From: Tricholoma matsutake
Lineage: Eukaryota > Basidiomycota > Agaricomycetes > Agaricales > Tricholomataceae
Reading direction: 5' to 3'
NCBI GenBank assembly: GCA_026075535.2
Contig: AP026541.1
Location: 5,890,001-5,954,000, forward strand
DNA length: 64,000 nucleotides
The notes under the pieces were generated by a model. The model saw only the letters and a program-made list of their open reading frames with translations, was not told the DNA's origin and searched no databases. Position 1 is the stretch's first letter, and every line of letters begins with the position of its first letter. Shown piece by piece: positions 19,791-28,657 of this stretch. The position numbers were made by a program, and so were the translations under genes.

Positions 19791-22700
19791 CTATCCTGGA
19801 TCCCACGCAAGCGAGTTGAACGACCCTAACGCCGGGTTATTGTCCATGAATTCGTGGAAGCCTTCGACGGAGTCGGGGCTCGCACGAGTTTCCTTGCGAT
19901 CCACTTTGGGGCAGACGCGTAATAGATGGTCTCGAGTTTGTATCTCAGGACCAAGGCACCAACATTGGTATTCCCCGTCAAGGGATAGACGTCGACGATA
20001 CTCCCCTATAGGAGCATGGCCAGTAATCATACGAGTCGAACGGGAAGTCAACGTGGTGCTGTTTCCCATTACTTTCAGCCAAGGCCCACCTTTGTGGGTC
20101 GAGGGTAATACTGGTTTTCCACCTACTCCTTTGAGTTGGTAGAAGTGTCGTCCACGGTACGCAGGATCTGCAAACCGAGTGTGCCAATCCTTACAAACGG
20201 CCTTTTCGACCTGGTTTTTAAGGTAGTCTAAGGACGTCCGCGGGTGTCTGCCCACGGAGATCTTGGTAGATGTAGCTACATCATGAGCCATCTTGTGAAC
20301 GTTCCACTCGAATTTCGAGGGGACGTGCCAGAATGTAACTTTTCTCTCCTCGTCTCCAGCTAGCCAGGGACGAAGGGAGCGACAAGCGTCCAGGGCAAAT
20401 ACCTGCCCAAAGCGCGGTTTTGGATCAATTAGGGACTCAATGCCCGTAGTAGAATCCGAGAATATCACCAACTTTTTGCATCCTCTGCTGCAAGCAGCCG
20501 AGACGCCCAGTTGGAGAGCAAAGAGTTCGACTTCTGGGGGGGTTCTCCTCCCAGAAGCTGAGACAACGCGATCTACCTGTTCTCCCTGTCCGAAGACAAG
20601 AGCGCAGGCGACAGCTTGAAATTTGGCATCTGTGGGCACCGAAGCGTCCACTGCGACGACAAGAGTGTCTTCCTCGACCAGGGCAGAAGCCCAGGCCTTA
20701 TCGAGGTCACTCCTATAAGAATTCTTCGCTCCATCCTCCTTAGAGGTGAGACGATGGGAGGAGAAGCGAGTGGGGAATAAATCCTTCACTCTGTTTCCAG
20801 GTGTGTTTTCTTCCCCAAAGGGGTCGAATTCATCGCCTGGTACGAGGGCCAAGGCTGCAGCCGAAGCGACAGACGGCCCTTGCAAGGTGAGTGTGTCGAG
20901 CATGTTCCCTCCCCAGAGTCCAAGCTCATGAGAGTGGGTGGTGCCGACGTGATTAGGTCCTAAGATCGCTCTTAGGGGGTGTGATGGAGCCAATAGAGGG
21001 GTTCTGAATACCCCTCTGTTGACTAAGCGACGCAGTAACAGCTGCATAGGCAGCAGTCCAGCGATACTTTCCAGGCCACCGATCGGGGTGGTTCTGAATG
21101 CACCGAGGATCCAACGTGCAGCGATGGACTGCACTTGGGCCAACGTCTTGATGACACCTTTGACGCGAGCGCCTTTGAAGTGCCATAATCTGAGTCCGTA
21201 TGTCATAATGGGTACGACGCACAAACGGTAGAGTAGGCGTTTCTGCATAGGGGTTAGCCCTCTGACAGAATTGCCCAGCATTCCCATCGCCCTCGCAGTG
21301 GTGAGAGCTTTGGTGGAGTAGAAATGCGTATGCTCCTTGAAGGAGAGCTTACGGTCAAAGAAGAATCCGAGGTACCTCCAGGTGACCTTGGGTTTGAGAG
21401 GGGTATTGCCCGTGTAAGGGGCGAAACCAAGATCGATGGGTAAGGGAGTGAATCTCCTCGCCCTTGAGAAGTGGAATATCTCGGACTTGTCATGTTCGAG
21501 GACTAGTCCGAGGGAGGTGAATGCCTGGAAGATCCAGCCATACGCTTTCTTTAGAAGGGGGAGGTTGTCCTCCAACTGTAGGGAGCGGGCGATGAGGGTA
21601 CCATCGTCCACATACGACATGAGATCGACATCTCTGCCGATTTCGCTTCTTCTGAAGAGCTTCATGATGGGCATCAAATATAACGCCGATAAGACAGGGG
21701 ACAGGGCAGAACCTTGTCCCACTCCCACATCTGCTGCAAAGGAGCCCGATGAGAAAGCGTTCCATTTGTAGGTCGTCTTGCGACCGACCAGGTAAGATCG
21801 GAAGAAGTTCACTACTTGCGCAGGGAACCCCGACCGAGAGATGATCTCCAACAGAACCTGGTGGTTCAAGGAGGGGAAGAATTGAGCGATGTCGAAAGCG
21901 ACAACACTTGTCTTAAGTCCTTTGGCCCATCCTGCCCTGACAAGATGAGTGAGGTAGATTCCTGCGTCCTCCGTGGAACGCTGGGCGACGCCTCCGAACT
22001 GATTCTGCTCGAAGGCCTCGTGTGCGACGCCGTCGAATTGAAGTCGTCTGGACAACATCTTTTCGACTAACTTACCCAAAGTGTTCAGAAGCACGATGGG
22101 CCTGAACGACTTAGGGGTAGCATAATTAGGTTTCCCTGGCTTCGGGATAATAACCGACAGGGATTCCTTAAAATGAGCTGGCCAATGGCCTGCAGTGATG
22201 CATGCCTCAGCGATGCGGGTGATAAGCCCTGCCACCTCCGGGTTGCTACACCAGTGTTTAAGGTGCGACCATGTAACATGATCGGGACCTGGAGCAGAAC
22301 GGGAAGAACACGCGTTTAGCGCTTCTTTCATTTCCGTCACAGAGAACGGGATCCAGGCCCTTTCAGGCACAGGGTCGAGTTCATCAAGGATGCTCAGATC
22401 GACTACTCGATCCGAGGCAGCATTATAGGACCCATCAAGGGCAGCCCACAGCGAGTCCAGATCGTTGCAGGGTTCTCCCCGATAGGAGATAGCCTCATAC
22501 GATGGGAGGTTGCGTTGACAAGTCCAGGACATTAAGTCCCAGGGTCGCCTATTCATCGTAGCCACTTCTTGGATACGGTCATCAAAAAAAGCACGCTTTG
22601 CTTGTCGCATGACTTTCCTGTAAAGCTTCCAGTCTTCCCCATCCCGAGAAGCCCTGTAAGTGTCTAGGGCACCACTGCATTCGTCTGTCCACCAGCCTTT

Positions 22701-23660
22701 GGACGACTTGCCGAGGCGGGATTCCTTGGCGTGGTTTTCCCATGCCTTGTTTAAAATCGTTGATATCGCTGAGACGACGTCATCGATTTCTGCCGACGTT
22801 TCTCCGTGCCAGTTTAGCCACGGATCTAGAGCGGAGGAGACAGCATCACGATATGACGCTTCCTCCTCGGATCCTTTTTTGATGGACCACTTGGTGACCG
22901 GAACCAGAGATCCCGGGCCAGGCAGCACTAACGTCAGGGGAGCGTGGTCAGACGTTCCCCTGGCTTCAGGTACGATCTCGCAGTACAATACAAATCTAAG
23001 ATCTGTGGGTACGAACATCAGGTCGATCACCGTGGGGTGAAGGCCCTGCTGAGGGGGAAAATGGGTAGGGCCCTCCACTACTGGTAGGGCTCTAGTCAGG
23101 CCTAATGCCGTGGCTGTTTCCACTAAGTGGTCAGCGTGAATTGAGTGCTCAGGCCCCTGGGGATCCCAGGATGCATGCCTCACGTTAAAGTCGCCACACA
23201 TGAAGTGTAGGCGTGGGATCGTCATGACATTCTCAAAGAGGAGCGTAATGGCGGAGTGTTGGCTATCTGAGTAGACGTTAGCGAGTAGCATGACGTCCTC
23301 CCCTATTCCCAGTGAGAAAAGGAGGATATCACGATTATCGATCAGATCTCGTCTGAGACCTGGTCTTAAATTAGCGATGCTGTTTGCGAAGTAGACAGCA
23401 ACGCGTGGAGGGGAATCAATACCCGAGGGGCGCACTAACATTCCCCAATTTGGGCTCATCGGTGCGCCTATAACTTCCTCCCCTTCCCTGTTGTGAGCAG
23501 AAGGGGCGTATCTTATTAATCGCCAAGGAGGCTCTTGGATAAACAGCAAATCATAATCATCTATCAGGTCTGCCAGTAACGAGTCCATGTATCCCCAGTT
23601 ACGGTTAACATTCTGACTATATATACGCAACTGCGGTGTAGATCTAAGTCTATCCCTCAT
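19791..23660 (-). CDS. LINE-A ORF2 polyprotein, intact 1289 aa (endonuclease-RT-RNase H)
   Basis: Starts at ATG directly after the ORF1 TAA, in the same frame, and ends DPG-TAG. AP endonuclease: N17, E43, GDFN (156-159), SDH (237-239). RT: motif A FDIAQFF (D590), motif B GQGSALSP (648-655), catalytic YVDD (683-686). RNase H: D1005, E1045, D1069, D1127. C-terminal Cys/His motif CWC...H...C (1233-1250). The protein nicks the target, copies the RNA and removes it (family knowledge: RNase H-bearing LINEs of the I/Tad1-like group). No stop or missing catalytic residue is visible, so it could be active. Confidence 0.9.
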   Translation of the reverse strand: MRDRLRSTPQLRIYSQNVNRNWGYMDSLLADLIDDYDLLFIQEPPWRLIRYAPSAHNREGEEVIGAPMSPNWGMLVRPSGIDSPPRVAVYFANSIANLRPGLRRDLIDNRDILLFSLGIGEDVMLLANVYSDSQHSAITLLFENVMTIPRLHFMCGDFNVRHASWDPQGPEHSIHADHLVETATALGLTRALPVVEGPTHFPPQQGLHPTVIDLMFVPTDLRFVLYCEIVPEARGTSDHAPLTLVLPGPGSLVPVTKWSIKKGSEEEASYRDAVSSALDPWLNWHGETSAEIDDVVSAISTILNKAWENHAKESRLGKSSKGWWTDECSGALDTYRASRDGEDWKLYRKVMRQAKRAFFDDRIQEVATMNRRPWDLMSWTCQRNLPSYEAISYRGEPCNDLDSLWAALDGSYNAASDRVVDLSILDELDPVPERAWIPFSVTEMKEALNACSSRSAPGPDHVTWSHLKHWCSNPEVAGLITRIAEACITAGHWPAHFKESLSVIIPKPGKPNYATPKSFRPIVLLNTLGKLVEKMLSRRLQFDGVAHEAFEQNQFGGVAQRSTEDAGIYLTHLVRAGWAKGLKTSVVAFDIAQFFPSLNHQVLLEIISRSGFPAQVVNFFRSYLVGRKTTYKWNAFSSGSFAADVGVGQGSALSPVLSALYLMPIMKLFRRSEIGRDVDLMSYVDDGTLIARSLQLEDNLPLLKKAYGWIFQAFTSLGLVLEHDKSEIFHFSRARRFTPLPIDLGFAPYTGNTPLKPKVTWRYLGFFFDRKLSFKEHTHFYSTKALTTARAMGMLGNSVRGLTPMQKRLLYRLCVVPIMTYGLRLWHFKGARVKGVIKTLAQVQSIAARWILGAFRTTPIGGLESIAGLLPMQLLLRRLVNRGVFRTPLLAPSHPLRAILGPNHVGTTHSHELGLWGGNMLDTLTLQGPSVASAAALALVPGDEFDPFGEENTPGNRVKDLFPTRFSSHRLTSKEDGAKNSYRSDLDKAWASALVEEDTLVVAVDASVPTDAKFQAVACALVFGQGEQVDRVVSASGRRTPPEVELFALQLGVSAACSRGCKKLVIFSDSTTGIESLIDPKPRFGQVFALDACRSLRPWLAGDEERKVTFWHVPSKFEWNVHKMAHDVATSTKISVGRHPRTSLDYLKNQVEKAVCKDWHTRFADPAYRGRHFYQLKGVGGKPVLPSTHKGGPWLKVMGNSTTLTSRSTRMITGHAPIGEYRRRLSLDGEYQCWCLGPEIQTRDHLLRVCPKVDRKETRASPDSVEGFHEFMDNNPALGSFNSLAWDPG

Positions 23661-25586
23661 TTACGTTCGGCCACCGCGTCCTGCGGGATGGTGAGAAGGA
23701 GGGGAGCGAAAGTTGCGTCTCGCACTCACCTCGTCATAGCGGGCTTTGATCCAGTCACGGTCAAAGCGATGCCGCCAAAAGTTGCATCGACGATCGTCAG
23801 ATGCGTGGTTTTTCCGGCAGTTTAGGCACCTAGCCGGGTGAGGACAGGCTGCCCCCTCTGGGGTAGCGGGAATAGGGGGGTTCGCCTTAGCGTTTCCCTT
23901 GCAGCACCCTGCGAGGGCACGATGGTGCTCCTTGCGGTGTGGTCCTGCACAGATCGGACACTTGGTCTGTGGGGCTCTGCATGCTGGTGTGGGGTGGCCC
24001 CACTTCCAGCACCGTTGGCAAAGGGGCAGCCCAGGGTTCGCCCTGGCCGCCCTAACGTAAGCGACGTAGCGTCCAAATTGGACGCCCCGACCGATGAGAG
24101 CCTTGGCTCGTGCACCGCTGACTGAGTCTGCGATGTTGAGGTACACGGTGCACGTATCCGACATCTTCGAATCACGTACCACGCGGGGAGGGACTTGAAG
24201 GACTGTGAGGTCCGATATTCCGGACTTTCCCAAGTGTGCGATGACGACATCAGGCGTTATGGCCTTGTCGTTTGCGATATATGGCACGTCGACCAGCTTT
24301 AGGTACGACGTGGAGGTGGGTAACGCTGCGTCTACTTGCAGCGCATGAGGGAATGCCTTGTGAGCGGCTTCCTTAAAGCATCGAAGGTCCTCCTCAGAGG
24401 CCACAACGTCAGTAGCTACCAACAGATTGCCAGCATGCATCGATGCAGACTGGGCCACTAGTTTAGAGTGGTGCAGCCTGAGAGTAGCCCGGACGTGGTC
24501 CAGGAAGTCAGCAGGGTTCGTCTCTGCCCCCAGGGGAGGACGAACGTGGACCAGGACCTGTCGTCTCGACGGTCCATGGACTGTAGGTGAGGGCTTTGCG
24601 GCCTTCGGTTTGGAGGGACCAACGTGCTGCTGTATGTCAGCCAGCTTGTCAGTCGGAAGTTCAGGGAAGGCCTTGGCTAAGCGCACAAGGCCATCCATGG
24701 ATGTGTTAGGTGCTCGCCCTCCAGGAAAGCGAGCCACCTGAGCAAAAGTCCCCCTGCCCGAAGGCCTGGTGGACCAGTTCACGGGGGGAGGTGGTCCTCG
24801 GCCCCATGATGAAGAGACACCCCCTGCTGGGGGTTTAGGAAGAGGTCGAGCCCCTTTCGGGCCTCGAGTCCTCGCTGATTTGTGAGGGGGGGGGCGTTGC
24901 CCATCCCATCCCTCCAGGTAGTCCGTCCTTGGGACGTCGTTGGGATCGTTAGTGACAGTGCCCGACCTAGGCCGTTTGCTGCCCCCAACCATCCTATCTA
25001 ATGCGCCCCGGAGCGTAGCGCTTCCAGAGTTGCGATCGAGACCAGCCTTGGCAGCTGCTACCAGCACCGAGCCCAGTTGCTCTGCGATAATCTGCCGTTC
25101 TTCAGCAGTTGGTCGTCTGGACCCCGTCCTGTTCAGAACGATTCGGAATCCTTCAGCGTATTCCCCCAAGTCTTTGGCGAAGGTCTGGGGCCCGCTCCAG
25201 TCATCGCTCACCATCTCCGTGTCCTGAATGACATGGTGGGAAGAGTTATCAGCCACTTCGTCAGCCCACTGTGAGGCAGGTGTAGAAGGGGTAGCAGGAG
25301 GTGCAGGAGACGCAGTGGCATCCCTGGAAGATAGCGCTGGCACGCTAAAACACTGTGCTCGCGGTGTGACAATGCCCGCCCCATAGGGGGAGGGGGTTGG
25401 AGAACCTCTTTGGGTCCTGTGAGGACCCACTGAGGGAGTGATCTGTGTGGATCTGCGGCTCGAAGAGAGCCGCAGAGAGTCAATTGGATCGTCGCCGGGA
25501 GTTCTGGGCGTACCCGATCTAGAGAGTCCCCCCTCGTCCATCGCTTCGCCCGATCTCCCCCTTCCTCTCAAGAATGTTTCAGACAT
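23661..25586 (-). CDS. LINE-A ORF1 (641 aa, Gag-like, three zinc knuckles)
   Basis: ATG at 25586 (MSETFLRGRGRSGEAMDEGG) is chosen because every full-length copy has an ATG here after a conserved 5' UTR. N-terminal third is Ser/Pro/Arg-rich. The C-terminus carries CQRCWKWGHPTPAC (C-x2-C-x4-H-x4-C), CPICAGPHRKEHH and CLNCRKNHASDDRRC. Stop TAA is immediately followed by the ORF2 ATG. The frame is also open upstream through the 5' UTR into the LA5 endonuclease, giving an 873-codon endonuclease-ORF1 fusion (to 26282). Role: binding of element RNA (family inference). Confidence 0.85.
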   Translation of the reverse strand: MSETFLRGRGRSGEAMDEGGLSRSGTPRTPGDDPIDSLRLSSSRRSTQITPSVGPHRTQRGSPTPSPYGAGIVTPRAQCFSVPALSSRDATASPAPPATPSTPASQWADEVADNSSHHVIQDTEMVSDDWSGPQTFAKDLGEYAEGFRIVLNRTGSRRPTAEERQIIAEQLGSVLVAAAKAGLDRNSGSATLRGALDRMVGGSKRPRSGTVTNDPNDVPRTDYLEGWDGQRPPPHKSARTRGPKGARPLPKPPAGGVSSSWGRGPPPPVNWSTRPSGRGTFAQVARFPGGRAPNTSMDGLVRLAKAFPELPTDKLADIQQHVGPSKPKAAKPSPTVHGPSRRQVLVHVRPPLGAETNPADFLDHVRATLRLHHSKLVAQSASMHAGNLLVATDVVASEEDLRCFKEAAHKAFPHALQVDAALPTSTSYLKLVDVPYIANDKAITPDVVIAHLGKSGISDLTVLQVPPRVVRDSKMSDTCTVYLNIADSVSGARAKALIGRGVQFGRYVAYVRAARANPGLPLCQRCWKWGHPTPACRAPQTKCPICAGPHRKEHHRALAGCCKGNAKANPPIPATPEGAACPHPARCLNCRKNHASDDRRCNFWRHRFDRDWIKARYDEVSARRNFRSPPSHHPAGRGGRT

Positions 25587-25715
25587 GCGTTGGTAAGATG
25601 CTGGTTGTACCGGATCGCTGTGATCGTAGACGGATTGAGCTGCAAAGTATGAAAACGGAGTCGACGAGATTTTTTGTGGCTGTGCACGTCGCGGTAAGAA
25701 GACAAGAAGCGATGT

Positions 25716-26282
25716 AGTCAGGCCTAATGCCGTAGCCGTTTCCATTAAGTGGTCAGCGTGAATAGAGTGTTCAGGCCCCTGGGGGTCCCAGGAGGCATGT
25801 CTCACGTTGAAGTCGCCACACATGAAGTGTAGGCGAGGAATCAGCATGACGTTCTCGAACAAGAGCGTAATGGCTGAGTGTTGGCTATCCGAGTAGACGT
25901 TAGCAAGTAGTATGACATCTTCCCCTATTCCCAGTGAGAAGAGAAGGATGTCACGATCGTCGATCAGGTCTCGTCTGAGACCAGGTCTTAGATTAGCGAT
26001 GCTGTTCGCGAAATAGACAGCAACGCGTGGAGGGGAGTCAATTCCCGACGGGCGCACCAGGGTTCCCCAATTAGGGCTCATCGGTGCGCCTATAACTTCT
26101 TCCCCTTCCCTGTTGTGGGCAGAGGGGGCGTGTCTTATTAATCGCCAAGGAGGCTCTTGAATGAAGAGCAAATCATAGTCATCTACGAAATCTGCCAGTA
26201 GCGAGTCCATGTAACCCCAGTTTCTGTTTACATTTTGACTAAATACGCGTAGCTGGGGGGTAGATCTAAGTCTGTCCCTCAT
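25716..26282 (-). pseudogene. LINE-A ORF2 endonuclease fragment (LA5)
   Basis: ATG at 26282 follows the ORF1 TAA. Encodes the first 189 residues with QN, FIQEPPW and GDFNVRH present, then runs without a stop into the LA6 5' UTR and ORF1. The endonuclease lacks its SDH part, which lies at 40000 on the other strand. Confidence 0.85.
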
Positions 26283-28205
26283 TTACGTTCGGCCACCGCG
26301 TCCTGCGGGATGGTAAGTAGGAGGAGAGCGAGAGTTGCGTCTCGCACTCACCTCGTCGTAGCGAGCCTTGATCCAGTCGCGGTCAAAGCGATGTCGCCAG
26401 AAATTGCATCGACGATCGTCGGATGCGTGGTTCTTCCGGCAGTTCAAGCACCTAGCTGGGTGAGGACATGCTACCCCCTCTGGGGTAGCTGGGATAGGAG
26501 GGTTCGCCTTGGCGTTTCCCTTACAGCACCCCGCTAGGGCACGATGGTGCTCCTTGCGGTGTGGGCCTGCACAGATCGGACACTTCGACTGTGGAGCTCT
26601 GCATGCTGGGGTGGGGTGGCCCCACTTCCAGCATCGTTGGCATAGCGGGAGACCAGGGTTTGCCCTGGCTGCCCTAACATAGGCGACATAGCGTCCAAAT
26701 TGGACACCACGTCCGATAAGAGCTTTCGCTCGTGCGCCGCTGACCGAGTCAGCGATGTTGAGGTAGATGGTGCACGTGTCCGACATTCTCGAATCACGGA
26801 CTACTCGTGGGGGGACTTGCAGAACAGTGAGGTCAGATATGCCTGACTTCCCCAGGTGTGCTATAACGACATCAGGCGTAATCGCCTTGTCGTTTGCGAT
26901 GTAGGGCACATCTACCAACTTGAGGTAGGACGTGGACGTCGGTAGCGCTGCATCGATTTGGAGCGCATAGGGGAAGGCTTTGTGGGCCGCCTCCTTGAAG
27001 CATCGTAGGTCCTCGTCCAAGGCCACTACGTCAGTTGACACCGAGAGGTTCCCAGCGTGCATGGTAGCAGACTGCGCCACTAACTTAGAGTGGTGTAGTC
27101 CTACAGTCGTCCGGACATGGTCCAGGAAGTCAGCAGGGTTCGTTCCCTCCTCAAGGGGGGGTCGAACGTGAACGAGAACCTGTCTTCGAGATGGTCCGTG
27201 GACGGTGGGCGAAGGCTTTGCAGCCTTGGGCCTGGATGGGCCGACGTGCTGCTGGATGTTGGCTAGCTTGTCGGTTGGGAGCTCAGGGAAGGCCTTGGCT
27301 AGTCGCACAAGGCTGTCCATGGATGTGTTAGGTGCTCGCCCCCCAGGGAAGCGAGCGACCTGAGCAAATGTCCCCTTGCCCGAAGGCTTGGTCGACATGT
27401 TCACGGGGGGAGGAGGTCCTCTGCCCCATGACGAAGAAGTGCCCCCTGTTGGGGGTTTAGGAAGAGGTCGAGCCCCTCTTGGGCCTCGTGTCCTCGCAGA
27501 TTTGTGAGGGGGGGGGCGTGGCCCATCCCATCCCTCCAGGTGTTCCGTCCTTGGGACGTCGTTGGGGTCAGTAGTCGCAGGTCGTTTGCCTGCACTGCCA
27601 GCCCTGTCGATAGCTCTTCGTAGGGTCGTGTTCCCCGAGTCGCGATGAAATCCAACCGAGGTCGCTGCGTACAGCACCGCCCCCAGTTGTTCTGCAATTT
27701 CCTGCCGCTGTTCAGCAGTAGGTCGTAGGGCTCCAGTCCTGTTAAGGACAGTTATGAATCCCTGAGCGTATTCCCCGAGGTCGTGGGCAAAGGTGGTCGG
27801 ACCGGCCCAATCATCGTCTGCATCGCTTGCCATCACCGTGTCTTGGATCACAGGCTCGGGGTTGGGTGTCGTAGCTTCGTCCCCCCACCTGGAGGCAGGA
27901 GTGGACGGAGTGGTAGGAGGTGCAGGGGACGCTGTGGCCCTCCTGGGAGATAGTGTCGGCACGCTGAATCGCTGTGCGTGAGGTGTGATCGTTCCAGCCC
28001 CATACGGGGAGGGAGTTGGAGAACTTCTTTGGGACCGATGAGGGCCCACGGAAGGTGCTATCTGTGAGGATCTGCGGCCCCCAGAGGGCCGCAGAGAATC
28101 AATGGGATCGTCGCCAGGAGTTCTGGGTGTACCGGCTCTGGAAGGGTTCCCCTCGTCCATCGCTTCGCCCGATCTCCCCCTTATTCTGGATACTGAATCA
28201 GACAT
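26283..28205 (-). CDS. LINE-A ORF1, intact 640 aa (LA5)
   Basis: ATG at 28205 (MSDSVSRIRGRSGEAMDEG), stop TAA at 26283-26285 abutting the next ATG. Low-complexity Ser/Pro N-terminus, a middle region ending in VHGPSRRQVLVHVRPPL, a conserved segment (LKLVDVPYIANDKAITPDVV), then zinc knuckles at about residues 522-535, 542-560 and 586-600 and a basic tail. The knuckles imply nucleic-acid binding. It is a complete reading frame although its element is split. Confidence 0.85.
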   Translation of the reverse strand: MSDSVSRIRGRSGEAMDEGNPSRAGTPRTPGDDPIDSLRPSGGRRSSQIAPSVGPHRSQRSSPTPSPYGAGTITPHAQRFSVPTLSPRRATASPAPPTTPSTPASRWGDEATTPNPEPVIQDTVMASDADDDWAGPTTFAHDLGEYAQGFITVLNRTGALRPTAEQRQEIAEQLGAVLYAATSVGFHRDSGNTTLRRAIDRAGSAGKRPATTDPNDVPRTEHLEGWDGPRPPPHKSARTRGPRGARPLPKPPTGGTSSSWGRGPPPPVNMSTKPSGKGTFAQVARFPGGRAPNTSMDSLVRLAKAFPELPTDKLANIQQHVGPSRPKAAKPSPTVHGPSRRQVLVHVRPPLEEGTNPADFLDHVRTTVGLHHSKLVAQSATMHAGNLSVSTDVVALDEDLRCFKEAAHKAFPYALQIDAALPTSTSYLKLVDVPYIANDKAITPDVVIAHLGKSGISDLTVLQVPPRVVRDSRMSDTCTIYLNIADSVSGARAKALIGRGVQFGRYVAYVRAARANPGLPLCQRCWKWGHPTPACRAPQSKCPICAGPHRKEHHRALAGCCKGNAKANPPIPATPEGVACPHPARCLNCRKNHASDDRRCNFWRHRFDRDWIKARYDEVSARRNSRSPPTYHPAGRGGRT

Positions 28206-28333
28206 GCGCTGGTAAGACGCTATATAAACCGGATCGCTTGGATCGTAGACGGATTGAGCTACAGAGAGTGAAAACGGTGTCGACGAAAATTTCGGTGGCT
28301 GTGCACGTCGCGGTAACAAGTCAAGAAGCGATG

Positions 28334-28657
28334 GCGTGCAGAGCTCCTCAGATCAAGTGCCCGATCTGCGCAGGCCCACACCGTAAGGAGCACCATTGTG
28401 CCCTTGCAGGGTGTTGCAAGGGAAACCCCAAGGCGAACCCTCCCGTTCCAGCTACCCCAGAAGGGGCAGCCTGTCCTCACCCGGCTAGGTGTGTGAACTG
28501 CCGGAAGAACCACGCATCCGACGACCGTCGATGCAATTTTTGGCGGCATCGCTTTGACCGTGACTGGATCAGAGCGCGCTATGACGAGGTGAGTGCGAGA
28601 CGCAACTCTCGCCCCCCTCCTACTTACCATCCCGCAGGACGCGGTGGCCAAACGTAA
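28334..28657 (+). pseudogene. LINE-A ORF1 C-terminal piece (LA4)
   Basis: Encodes CRAPQIKCPICAGPHRKEHH, the third knuckle CVNCRKNHASDDRRC and the tail to GRGGQT-TAA. The preceding part of the same ORF1 is at 45989-47604 on the minus strand. The reading frame opens upstream only by chance within LA5 5' sequence. Confidence 0.85.

Larger units (their letters stand above)
19251..23918 (-). repeat. Left arm of a 4.7 kb inverted repeat
   Basis: Inverted relative to 35185-39858. The encoded ORF2 proteins differ at only about a dozen positions and share variants absent from other copies (LRIYSQ, LLADLIDD, ATCTTTGACCC tail). The arm ends where the LA7 copy was 5'-truncated. Confidence 0.85.
19251..25715 (-). 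mobile_element. LINE-A, full length, LA6/LA7 hybrid (left inversion arm)
   Basis: Complete element: poly(T) 19251-19265, 3' UTR, ORF2 19791-23660, ORF1 23661-25586, 5' UTR and 5' terminus at about 25715 (CATCGCTTCTTGTC, minus strand). Its 3' flank is the SB5 target CCCCTCCCCACAT and its 5' flank is the LA5 target ATTAGGCCTGACT (25716-25728 on the minus strand). A single insertion cannot give two different flanking targets, so this copy is recombinant. Confidence 0.92.
25716..28333 (-). mobile_element. LINE-A copy LA5, 5' part
   Basis: 5' terminus at about 28333, 5' UTR, complete ORF1 and the endonuclease part of ORF2, cut at ATTAGGCCTGACT (25716-25728) by LA6. It resumes on the opposite strand at 39859. 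The 5' flank GCGTGCAGAGCTCC (28334-28347) matches GGAGCTCTGCATGC after the LA5 poly(A) at 45989-46002 in reverse complement, so LA5 inserted into ORF1 of LA4. Confidence 0.92.

Noticed and set aside
28320..28350. Head-to-head LINE junction suggesting a bidirectional promoter or twin priming
   Set aside because: It is fully explained by LA5 inserting into LA4 in the opposite orientation, shown by the target duplication at 28334-28347 and 45989-46002.
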